Notes: generated by a model not told the origin, from the letters alone. 5,338 nt of DNA from Desulfobacterales bacterium (GCA_020052975.1 JAGVOC010000121.1:1-5338), one strand, 5' to 3'. Shown: positions 1 to 4,785, counted from the first letter of the stretch. A program made the numbers and translations.

Positions 1-102
1 ATAATGGGGGTAATAGATGGCTTTAAATCAAAAGGTGTGGAGGGAGAGACCGATAAAACAGCCAGAAAAGAACTCCTGAGAAAGATTGGGTATAAACTGT
101 AG
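1..102 (+). CDS. C-terminal end of an adenosine-specific-kinase-like protein (partial)
   Basis: Frame 1 is open from the window edge to a TAG at 100-102 and gives 33 residues. The segment GVIDGF at residues 3-8, then GVEGE, and the ending [10 protein letters not shown] match, from memory, the conserved C-terminus of the adenosine-specific kinase family (Pfam Adenosine_kin, formerly DUF355). Members are about 160 residues long and end in LGVIDG-x-x-P-x-GVE-x-E...R..LRKIGYK. The name comes from a structural and ligand-binding study; the physiological role is poorly established. Only the last fifth is visible, so the fold core and ligand site cannot be checked. The stop codon is followed at once by a repeat (104-126). 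There is no U-tract terminator. Confidence 0.7.
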   Translation: MMGVIDGFKSKGVEGETDKTARKELLRKIGYKL

Positions 103-103
103 A

Positions 104-126
104 GGCAAAGGCACAGAGGGGCAAAG
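104..126 (+). repeat. Left copy of a diverged inverted repeat (GGCAAAGGCACAGAGG...)
   Basis: This 23-nt stretch matches the reverse complement of 651-673 at 21 of 23 positions. It begins two bases after the stop codon of the upstream partial gene. The two copies face each other and bracket the small coiled-coil gene at 241-528. The G/A-rich sequence is made of GGCA-AAG and GGCACAGAG words and resembles dispersed intergenic repeats I have seen in environmental genomes. That resemblance is from memory. Confidence 0.65.
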
Positions 127-164
127 AAAGTTTACTTGCTTCTGACAATGCTAAAAATTTTCCC

Positions 165-193
165 TTGACTTTCGGTAACTGTTCAGGTAGACC
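165..193 (+). promoter_or_regulatory. Weak promoter candidate upstream of the small coiled-coil gene
   Basis: A TTGACT box (165-170) matches the sigma-70 -35 consensus at five of six positions. At the ideal 17-nt spacing lies only TAGACC (188-193), a poor -10. The 48 nt between it and the ATG at 241 is a reasonable leader. No other candidate is better. Confidence 0.25.
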
Positions 194-240
194 CAAATTT
201 ACACTTTTGAGACCATCCCAAACGCATCAGGTAATTTTTT

Positions 241-528
241 ATGCAAGTTGCCGAAATAGAACTCTATGAGATATTAAAACCGAAGATTGGTGAAAAAGAA
301 GCCAGAACTTTAGTTGAGTACATTGAGACTAAAGTTGATAGAAAATTGGAGGAAAAGAAAGATGTTCTGGCAACTAAACAGGATATTGCATATTTAAAGC
401 AGGATATTGCCAATTTAGAAATCAAGTTGGAAAAAACACGAGCGGATATCATCAAATGGATGTTTTTGTTTTGGATTGGTCAATTAGCCTCACTGATAGC
501 CATATTGGAGTTATTTTTCAAAAGGTGA
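241..528 (+). CDS. Small coiled-coil protein with one C-terminal membrane helix (DUF1640-like)
   Basis: This 95-residue protein has no enzymatic motif. Residues 1-40 are charged and mostly helical. A coiled coil runs from about residue 42 to 70 and contains two nearly identical consecutive heptads, KQDIAYL (46-52) and KQDIANL (53-59). Residues 73-93 form a single hydrophobic helix starting WMFLFWIGQ, and the protein ends FFKR, which suggests a cytoplasmic rod tethered to the inner membrane. The architecture matches small DUF1640 (CCDC90-like) proteins, which are abundant and often multicopy in environmental bacteria. Their function is unknown; oligomeric scaffolding is only a guess. The ATG has a weak ribosome site (CAGG at about 230). 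The gene stands alone between two inverted repeat copies, 147 bp from the convergent repressor gene. Confidence 0.7.
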   Translation: MQVAEIELYEILKPKIGEKEARTLVEYIETKVDRKLEEKKDVLATKQDIAYLKQDIANLEIKLEKTRADIIKWMFLFWIGQLASLIAILELFFKR

Positions 529-590
529 TGTAGCTGCTCAGGAGTCAGAAGCCCCAAAAAGTGCCTAAAGTTAAGCGGCAAACCTGTTTG

Positions 591-637
591 CGTGCCTGCC
601 TGTGCCAGCACGGCAGACAGGCAACGTGCACAGGCAG
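591..637. repeat. GC-rich imperfect hairpin repeat (GCCTGCCTGTGC / GGCAGACAGGC)
   Basis: TGCCTGCCTGTGC (593-605) can fold onto CGGCAGACAGGCA (611-623) with about ten pairs, one mismatch and a G-T wobble. It also has an exact 10-bp inverted match, CTGCCTGTGC (596-605) with GCACAGGCAG (628-637). The element therefore has two competing folds. It lies in the gap between convergent genes and runs into the repeat at 651-673. No U-tract follows on either strand, so it looks more like a dispersed palindromic repeat than a terminator. The rest of 529-650 shows no coding signal I can support. Confidence 0.5.
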
Positions 638-650
638 ATAGACAAGACGA

Positions 651-684
651 CTTTGTGCCTCTGTGCCTTTGCCCCTATGTGCCT
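651..684 (-). repeat. Right copy of the inverted repeat, running into the repressor gene
   Basis: The core 651-673 matches 104-126 in reverse complement at 21 of 23 positions. It is built of GTGCCT words (655-660, 663-668, 679-684). On the minus strand the repeat supplies the last residues (PGT) and the TAG stop (677-675) of the XRE repressor, so the repressor's present C-terminus was set by this repeat. Confidence 0.65.
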
Positions 685-1091
685 GGTTTTACTGATAGCC
701 TTAACAAAGAAAGAAAACACTTCCTGTATTCCTTGTCTGCAATTGCCCTGAAACATTCTATCAACTCTCGCTCCTCTGATGAGAGATCGCTACTATATTG
801 ATAGGCAGATGATACCCCTTCAATGACCTCTTTCACGCCTGTACTTTCCTTTGCCTCCTTATATATCTCCTCATCTCTATCTTTAAAGAAAAAATCAACA
901 TTAACATCTAACGAGTTAGCGACCTTTTGCAACATCTCTGAATTAACCTTATTTATCCCCTTTTCATATTTCTGGATCTGCTGATAGGTTACCCCCACCA
1001 TTTCACCCAGTTTTTCCTGGGATATACCCAGCACTTCCCTCCTGAGTTTGATCTTCATCCCTATGTATTTGCTGTCTTTTATTGTATCCAT
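675..1091 (-). CDS. XRE-family (Cro/C1-type HTH) transcriptional regulator
   Basis: This 138-residue DNA-binding repressor-like protein carries a helix-turn-helix at about residues 12-66. The pattern is I-x-L-R-R, then GISQEKLGEMVGV (22-34), then TYQQIQKYEKG (35-45), ending LDVNVDFFF (61-69). The YQQIQKYEKG recognition helix is typical of a family of 130-140 residue XRE regulators. These share the conserved tail seen here, EERELIECFRAIADKEYRK (106-124), probably used for dimerisation. The ATG has GAGGG seven nt upstream (1099-1103, read on the minus strand). The gene is divergent from the lipoprotein/caspase genes, and the 247-bp gap holds repeated ACAAC/GTTGT motifs, so autoregulation is likely. 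The last residues come from an intergenic repeat. Function beyond DNA binding cannot be read. Confidence 0.85.
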   Translation of the reverse strand: MDTIKDSKYIGMKIKLRREVLGISQEKLGEMVGVTYQQIQKYEKGINKVNSEMLQKVANSLDVNVDFFFKDRDEEIYKEAKESTGVKEVIEGVSSAYQYSSDLSSEERELIECFRAIADKEYRKCFLSLLRLSVKPGT

Positions 1092-1121
1092 AGTATTTCC
1101 CTCTAATGAGGTTACTATGCT

Positions 1122-1136
1122 ACAACCTTAAGTTAC
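1122..1136. promoter_or_regulatory. Operator-like site 1 (ACAAC-N5-GTTAC)
   Basis: ACAACCTTAAGTTAC lies 31 bp upstream of the repressor start. It matches the reverse complement of site 2 (1178-1192) at 12 of 15 positions, which is far better than expected for unrelated spacer. Next to it are GGTTAC (1110-1115) and a second small inverted repeat, AACC-AGA-GGTT (1148-1158), built from the same half-site. This is the expected layout for an autoregulated XRE repressor; binding is inferred. Confidence 0.5.
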
Positions 1137-1168
1137 CAAATTCTACAAACCAGAGGTTGCTTTTTCTC

Positions 1169-1205
1169 TTGACATGCACAACTTATGGTTGTATGTAGGT
1201 ATAAT
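1169..1205 (+). promoter_or_regulatory. Promoter candidate for the lipoprotein/caspase genes, overlapping an operator
   Basis: A perfect TTGACA (1169-1174) and a perfect TATAAT (1200-1205) are present on the plus strand, but 25 nt apart, too far for one standard sigma-70 promoter. At 17 nt from TTGACA lies only TATGTA (1192-1197). Either box could be used with a poor partner, or an activator could compensate for the spacing. An operator-like palindrome lies between the boxes. The lipoprotein start is about 130 nt downstream. Confidence 0.4.
1178..1192. promoter_or_regulatory. Operator-like site 2 (ACAAC-N5-GTTGT palindrome)
   Basis: ACAACTTATGGTTGT is a perfect 5-bp inverted repeat around a 5-bp centre, placed between the TTGACA and TATAAT boxes of the rightward promoter candidate. 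A third half-site, ACAACC (1209-1214), follows just after TATAAT. The same motif recurs at 1122-1136. The likely ligand is the divergent XRE protein, which would repress rightward transcription from this position. Confidence 0.55.
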
Positions 1206-1236
1206 CTTACAACCAAAGTGTGAGAGCAAGATATAT

Positions 1237-1252
1237 CCCCTTTTAAGAGGGG
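1237..1252. repeat. Near-perfect palindrome CCCCTTTTAAGAGGGG in the leader
   Basis: Sixteen bases form a palindrome with one imperfect pair, located in the untranslated leader before the lipoprotein gene. It could be a third regulatory site, a weak leader hairpin, or the remnant of a dispersed repeat. No U-tract follows. Confidence 0.4.
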
Positions 1253-1338
1253 GGCAAAAGTTTTGGGGAAAAGGTGATAGACCCCAGACCAAAAGAAAGG
1301 TCATTGATATTTCAAATCATTAAAAATGGAGGTGTATC

Positions 1339-1983
1339 ATGTCCAAAATTCGTCTGTTATACCTTGTAGTTCCACTGTTTCTCCTGGTCAGTTGTCAAAC
1401 AAGCATCCCGATTGCGGTACAGAAGGATAAACTGGTCAAGCCGGCGTCTCCAGTGAACACGAATTTAACCCTACTGTCCAAGGCTAAAGACATGCGGAGT
1501 CAGGACAGAAATCAGGTTGGCCGACATACCATCACCGTGTTAATGATTCCAGGCTTTAGGGTCATGTCAGGACAAGAAGACCTCGAAGAGGCCATCGTCA
1601 ACCGTACAATGGAGACATTGGCGTCATTAGGATTCAAGGTTAAGTTGGTTGACAAACTGGAACAGTCCAAGGAGCCTGTCCTCGTTATTCAGATTGACAG
1701 CCTAAAAAATTACCTATTCAGCTGGCTTTATCCCATTGGGATTACTTGGGGAAAAATGGAATTGAGCCTGCACCTGATGTCTCCGGATGCCGGGGAGTTG
1801 TGGAAAGCCAATCTAGCAGGAGGCGGTGGAATCATGCCGTCCCTCTTCTACATGAGCGGATTCACAACCCGTGTAAAAGATGACTTGACTAAAAACATGA
1901 ATCAGCTTATTGAAGTCGTTTCTTCAAAGGAATTCACGGAGCACCTCCAGAAAGCACAGGCGGACAGCAACCGTGATAAGTAA
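1339..1983 (+). CDS. Predicted outer-membrane lipoprotein of unknown function
   Basis: This 214-residue protein has a clear type II signal peptide: a basic N-region (K3, R5), a hydrophobic core (6-17) and lipobox L16-V17-S18-C19. Q20 follows the cysteine, so sorting to the outer membrane is expected. A disordered linker (about 20-62) precedes an alpha/beta domain. This has strand TITVLMIPGF (64-73), helix about 79-98, GFKVKLVD (98-105), PVLVIQIDSL (113-122), the aromatic NYLFSWLYP (124-132), KMELSLHLMSP (139-149), and LWKANLAGGGG (154-164). A terminal helix spans about 179-205. The layout recalls small YajG/DUF4136-like lipoproteins, but I cannot assign a family. The start is well supported by GGAGG (1328-1332) six nt upstream. 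It is the first gene of a probable pair with the caspase lipoprotein and may be its envelope partner. Confidence 0.8.
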   Translation: MSKIRLLYLVVPLFLLVSCQTSIPIAVQKDKLVKPASPVNTNLTLLSKAKDMRSQDRNQVGRHTITVLMIPGFRVMSGQEDLEEAIVNRTMETLASLGFKVKLVDKLEQSKEPVLVIQIDSLKNYLFSWLYPIGITWGKMELSLHLMSPDAGELWKANLAGGGGIMPSLFYMSGFTTRVKDDLTKNMNQLIEVVSSKEFTEHLQKAQADSNRDK

Positions 1984-1998
1984 ACAGGTGTGTTGAAT

Positions 1999-2028
1999 CG
2001 GCAAGGGGACATTGCAAAGACCTTGCCG
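1999..2028 (+). repeat. Intergenic stem-loop between the two lipoprotein genes
   Basis: CGGCAAGG (1999-2006) and CCTTGCCG (2021-2028) form a perfect 8-bp stem with a 14-nt loop, 15 nt after the first lipoprotein's stop codon. No U-tract follows, so it is not a standard terminator. It could protect the upstream mRNA 3' end or adjust expression between the two genes. Its presence argues that 1990-2121 is leader rather than coding sequence. Confidence 0.5.
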
Positions 2029-2112
2029 AAGGAAATATCTGGCTCTGACTGGCCATCATCCTGGAATACATCTGTGAATGTGCAAAAAACCGTTCAGAAC
2101 ATCCTTTCACTA

Positions 2113-2117
2113 AGGGG
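2113..2117 (+). promoter_or_regulatory. Ribosome binding site that decides the caspase start
   Basis: AGGGG lies four nt before the ATG at 2122, which opens directly into a lipoprotein signal peptide. The in-frame GTG at 1990 would add 44 non-signal residues and has no purine-rich site before it. Confidence 0.5.
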
Positions 2118-2121
2118 CAAT

Positions 2122-3108
2122 ATGAGGCTGTTGACTTCAAAACATAGCGTAGTAATAGTATGGATAAAGGTCATGGCGGTATTGCCCATCGCCTTTCTTT
2201 CAGGCTGCATTTATATGATAGATGCGATGAATCCGCCCCGTGAAAGCTGGAAAGATCAGGAAAAGGCCAGGATCAGCGGATCCAAGTCTGCTACAGACGT
2301 CAGCATCTCCGATGTTGACACACCTCCAGCAATCCAAGTCAGTACCAGGAGTAACGCCTATGCTGTCGTAATCGGCATCGAAAATTACCGTCAAAAACTC
2401 CCGAAGGCTGATTTTGCAGTACATGATGCACGAACTATAACGGATTATCTTACAAAGGTCATGGGGTATCCTGAACAAAATGTGGTTACACTTGTAAATG
2501 ATAATGCCGCAAAGAGTGATTTAGAAAAATACTTTGAAAAATGGCTCTCAAACAATGTTGAAAAAGATAGCAGAGTATTTGTTTACTATTCAGGCCACGG
2601 CGCACCGAACCCAAAAACAGGAGATGCCTATCTTGTGCCTTATGATGGAGACCCATCTTTTATTGACCAGACTGGCTATTCTCTAAAAAGGCTTTACGAT
2701 TCTCTTGGAAAACTTCAGGCGAAAGAGATTATTGTTGCACTTGATTCATGTTTTTCAGGGGCAGGAGGAAGATCTGTTATCGCAAAAGGTTCAAGGCCAT
2801 TGGTTATGACAATGGAAACTTTAGCAATCCCTTCAAAAATAGTAGTCCTCTCTGCTGCATCAGGCGACCAGATAAGCTCAACATATAAAGAGAAAGGACA
2901 TGGATTATTCACATATTTCATGCTTAAAGGTATAAAGGGCGAGGGCGATACAAATGGAGACGGAAAAGTAGAAATCGGAGAATTGTTTGAATATATCAAA
3001 CCAAATGTGGAAAAGATTGCAAGAAAAATTTACAACAACGAACAGGCGCCACAATTGATTATGCCAAAGGAAAAACAGAGAATGCTTTTAACAGATGGCA
3101 TGAGATGA
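2122..3108 (+). CDS. Lipoprotein-anchored caspase-fold protease (peptidase C14) with an EF-hand loop
   Basis: Starting at the ATG at 2122 gives 328 residues; the frame is also open back to a GTG at 1990. A 29-residue signal peptide with K7 and K16 ends in lipobox L26-S27-G28-C29. I30 follows, so outer-membrane anchoring is expected. A linker (about 30-77) leads to the caspase domain (about 78-300), which begins NAYAVVIGIENY (78-89). The catalytic histidine is H159 in YYSGHG and the catalytic cysteine is C210 in ALDSCFSG. SAASGDQ (244-250) and GLFTYFMLKG (261-270) are also typical. A loop D276-T-N-G-D-G-K-V-E-I-G-E287 has every ligand position of a canonical EF-hand, so calcium binding is plausible; calcium activation is known for eukaryotic metacaspases. 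Expected specificity is after Arg or Lys, from the family. The substrate is unknown. It follows the lipoprotein gene in the same orientation, probably in one transcript. No clear terminator is seen downstream. Confidence 0.88.
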   Translation: MRLLTSKHSVVIVWIKVMAVLPIAFLSGCIYMIDAMNPPRESWKDQEKARISGSKSATDVSISDVDTPPAIQVSTRSNAYAVVIGIENYRQKLPKADFAVHDARTITDYLTKVMGYPEQNVVTLVNDNAAKSDLEKYFEKWLSNNVEKDSRVFVYYSGHGAPNPKTGDAYLVPYDGDPSFIDQTGYSLKRLYDSLGKLQAKEIIVALDSCFSGAGGRSVIAKGSRPLVMTMETLAIPSKIVVLSAASGDQISSTYKEKGHGLFTYFMLKGIKGEGDTNGDGKVEIGELFEYIKPNVEKIARKIYNNEQAPQLIMPKEKQRMLLTDGMR

Positions 3109-3138
3109 AAAAATTTTCCAGCTTAACCCGTTGAGCAC

Positions 3139-3175
3139 GGTAGCGGTAGCGGTAGGGTCAGGTCTTGAAATATCA
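3139..3175. repeat. GGTAGC tandem and presumed outer end of the transposase element
   Basis: GGTAGC occurs twice in tandem (3139-3150) and is followed by GGTAGGGTCAGGTCTTGAAA (3151-3170), immediately beyond the transposase stop codon. From memory, GGGTCAGGTCTTGAAA-type sequence is common at the borders of REP-associated Y1 transposase insertions. I therefore place the left boundary of the element here, 30-45 bp after the caspase stop codon. Confidence 0.4.
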
Positions 3176-3772
3176 TTTTTCTTCGAAACCCTTCAGAGCT
3201 TTGCTAACCGTAGTATAGTGTATTCCTAGATGATCAGCAATCTCTTTCAGAGTATATCCGTATTTAACATGGGCAGCATATACATGCCTGTTTCGTTCGG
3301 TTGCTTTCTCTCCTTTGGGAAACAGCCTGGACAAACCGGGCCTGCTCACATATCGCTGTGCCCTCGGTATCTCTTTTATCTTCTCCTTGTCGAATAAATG
3401 CTCCTTGAACTTGTCTATAAACCCCTCTTCGCCCAGCAATATCTGTCCTTGAAGGTCTTCCCACGGCGATCCCTTTTGTATCCCCTCACTCACGAACTTA
3501 CGATATCGCTTTTGTGCTTCTTGTTTATTGTCGCTGAATAGACTAAGAATCCAGTTTACAGTAAGATAATCCTGTATATTCTTGAGACCTGCCGTGGCTC
3601 TATAGCTGCTCCATTTCCATTCATCCGGCTTTTTAACCATATTAGCCCGCACGGGGTTTAAAACCACATACCGACAAAGTTCGAGCAGGTAGTTATCTTT
3701 GTCCACCAAAATAGATTTATATCGTCCTTGGAATATGTGGCCAGTTTTATTATGCCACCGATTGTATTTCTG
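3173..3772 (-). pseudogene. REP-associated tyrosine (Y1/IS200-like) transposase, N-terminus lost
   Basis: The readable frame covers about 199 residues. Starting from a TTG at 3709 gives 178, but clear family sequence continues upstream: KYNRWHNKTG, then HIFQGRYKSILVDKDNY (3769 down to about 3690). Next come LCRYVVLNPVRA and EWKWSSYR, signatures of REP-associated tyrosine transposases. The C-terminus (YTLKEIADHLGIHYTTVSKAL) is the helix-turn-helix found in the longer members, which I recall as about 300-330 residues. Missing are roughly the first 110 residues, including the HUH histidine pair and probably the catalytic tyrosine that normally sits just before the point where similarity stops. 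The break (about 3772) abuts the repeat array at 3778. The product cannot be an active transposase; a truncated DNA-binding protein made from the TTG is conceivable but unlikely. Confidence 0.82.
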
Positions 3773-3777
3773 GGGGA

Positions 3778-3965
3778 AGTTCAGGGAAGTTCAGGGGACG
3801 GGAAGTTCAGGGGACAGTATACTTAATTCCTAGTTCAGGGGACCTAGTTCAGGGGACAGGACCTAGTTCAGGGGACAGTATACTTAATTCCTGACATTAT
3901 TGTTATGTCCTGCCTAGTTCAGGGGACAGTATACTTAATTCCTGACATTATTGTTATGTCCTGAA
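3778..3965. repeat. Seven-unit array of nested, 3'-truncated REP-like units
   Basis: Seven abutting units each begin AGTTCAGGG: at 3778 (10 nt), 3788 (16), 3804 (28), 3832 (14), 3846 (19), 3865 (51) and 3916 (about 50). The last two are near-identical full units; the others keep the 5' part and are cut at different points. A full unit contains the palindrome AGTATACT. It can fold by pairing TTCAGG with CCTGAA and ACA with TGT around a GG bulge (3918-3928 with 3957-3965), or by the alternative GACAT/ATGTC stem (3944-3948 with 3956-3960). It lies directly 5' of the truncated REP-associated transposase, as expected for that transposase's recognition elements. Confidence 0.75.
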
Positions 3966-3977
3966 ATAAACATACTG

Positions 3978-4023
3978 CTCCCCTCGCTACGCTGGGGAGA
4001 ATGCGGCGCTTAACTGCCGCATT
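3978..4023. repeat. Two GC-rich hairpins beside the terminator-like repeat
   Basis: CTCCCC (3978-3983) pairs with GGGGAG (3994-3999). AATGCGGC (4000-4007) pairs perfectly with GCCGCATT (4016-4023) over an 8-nt loop. The second stem runs directly into the repeated element at 4021. No gene lies on either strand here. The role is unknown; it may be another end of a mobile element. Confidence 0.5.
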
Positions 4024-4083
4024 ATTTAACCTCCTGATGAAGGCCGTATCCCTTTCAAGTTGGGATATGGTCTTTTGTTTTTT
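4021..4083 (+). terminator. Terminator-like repeat, copy 1
   Basis: GGCCGTATCCC (4042-4052) pairs along its whole length with GGGATATGGTC (4062-4072), with two G-U pairs and a 9-nt loop. TTTTGTTTTTT follows directly. This is the form of an intrinsic terminator for rightward transcription. No intact plus-strand gene lies just upstream, so it is orphaned or part of a repeat. A copy about 87% identical lies at 5040-5101. The following 4084-4196 shows no feature I can support. Confidence 0.55.
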
Positions 4084-4196
4084 AAAGAGGTTAGAGAGTC
4101 CGTCATTCATAAGAAGATATTAATAGAACTCCTTTTCCATGACAGAAAATTAGCGTGGCTCACAAACCTAGAGTTCATTTTACAAACGCTTTATGA

Positions 4197-4283
4197 TTAA
4201 TAAGGATTTTTGAGCGACTGAAAAGGATGGGATATGCCGGCACTTACGATAAAGTCAAGATGTATGTACCGCCCCGCTGTTGA
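4197..4283 (+). pseudogene. Fragment of an IS21-type (IstA-like) transposase
   Basis: After an in-frame stop at 4194-4196, 28 codons read IFERLKRMGYAGTYDKVKMYV and end at TGA 4281-4283. The pattern I-x-E-R-L-x-x-x-GY-x-G-x-Y-x-x-VK-x-YV is what I recall just before the DDE domain of IS21-family IstA proteins. There is no start codon, DDE domain or istB partner. It is a very short remnant whose call rests on one motif. Confidence 0.4.
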
Positions 4284-4286
4284 CGA

Positions 4287-4565
4287 TTAGGTTGAACCTG
4301 CTGTTAACTTCCGATAGATATCACGTCTGTGTCCTATCTTTACAACCCAAATAGTAAGCCCCTTGTCCTGGATGGAGTAGACGATACGATAATTTCCTTG
4401 ACGGATTCGGTACCGTTCATGTCCGGAAAGCTTTTCGCAACCGGAAGGACGTGGGTCATGTGCGAGAGATTTAATGCGATTGATTATGCGTCTAAGGTCT
4501 TTCTTTGGAATGCGATCAAGTTCTTTGGTGACTGAACTACGTAAAAGGATATTATATTCGGCCAT
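4287..4565 (-). CDS. RelE/ParE-superfamily toxin
   Basis: This 92-residue protein has the length and order of RelE-type toxins. It shows AEYNILLRSSVTKELDRIP (2-20), a basic helix KKDLRRIINRIKSL (21-34), DPRP (37-40), the conserved YRIRQGNYRIVYSI (52-65) and the C-terminal strand VVKIGHRRDIYR (74-85). R54, R60, H79, R81 and Y84 lie in the motifs that carry the catalytic or RNA-contacting residues of RelE mRNA interferases. The RelE-like pattern makes ribosome-dependent mRNA cleavage more likely than ParE-type gyrase poisoning, but this is not certain. The ATG lies inside the end of the antitoxin gene with a 14-bp overlap and only a weak AAAGAG before it, so translation is probably coupled to the antitoxin. 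Confidence 0.88.
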   Translation of the reverse strand: MAEYNILLRSSVTKELDRIPKKDLRRIINRIKSLAHDPRPSGCEKLSGHERYRIRQGNYRIVYSIQDKGLTIWVVKIGHRRDIYRKLTAGST

Positions 4566-4785
4566 GCTCTTTAAGTTCTTTTAATACGTCTTCAAAAGCT
4601 ATCAGAGGCTCGTTTTCACGCTCTTTGAAGGCTGCAAGATCTTCTGCATCTTCTGCCATAATGGATTTTACTGCTTCGTTTACAAGATCGGATATTGACC
4701 GAGATGTTTCTACCGATTTAAGCCGCAATGCTCTGTGCAACATCGGATCTAAATATATAGTTGCTCTTTTTGTCAATATACTCAC
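4552..4785 (-). CDS. Ribbon-helix-helix (CopG-type) antitoxin
   Basis: I place the start at GTG 4785-4783, giving 77 residues. The upstream ATG at 4800 overlaps the GGAGG ribosome site itself (4798-4794), which lies 8 nt before this GTG. Residues 5-12 (TKRATIYL) form the DNA-contacting strand. Residues 14-43 (PMLHRALRLK through TSRSISDLVNEAVKSIM) form the two helices of a ribbon-helix-helix dimer. The acidic tail (44-77, ending LKELKEHGRI) would wrap and neutralise the toxin. It is the first gene of a two-gene operon with the RelE-type toxin. The palindrome in its promoter is the expected autoregulatory operator. Confidence 0.87.
   Translation of the reverse strand: MSILTKRATIYLDPMLHRALRLKSVETSRSISDLVNEAVKSIMAEDAEDLAAFKERENEPLIAFEDVLKELKEHGRI

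Noticed and set aside
592..801. Open frame on the plus strand across the repeat and the 3' part of the XRE gene
   Set aside because: It overlaps the well-supported repressor on the opposite strand, and its first half is translated repeat sequence. It has no ribosome site.
2715..2999. Minus-strand open frame inside the caspase gene
   Set aside because: It covers the catalytic cysteine and EF-hand region of the strongly supported caspase, and its translation is low-complexity and Ser/Pro-rich.
3778..3965. CRISPR array
   Set aside because: The units abut without unique spacers, differ in length and share a common 5' end. No cas gene is present. This is a REP-like tandem array.
4008..4018. Possible integron attC core (GCTTAAC / GTTAAGC) inside the 8-bp hairpin
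   Set aside because: Only one core-like heptamer is present, it lies in the loop, and no paired R/L box arrangement or integrase is visible.
3919..4110. A 63-codon minus-strand frame whose start resembles a conserved peptide (KQKTISQLERDT)
   Set aside because: The same reading exists in the second repeat copy, but seven of the eight base differences change the amino acid. The sequence also forms a terminator-like hairpin. It is the reverse strand of a structured repeat, not a gene.
4329..4535. Plus-strand open frame inside the RelE gene
   Set aside because: It is fully contained in the toxin gene on the other strand, which has clear family motifs. No ribosome site supports it.
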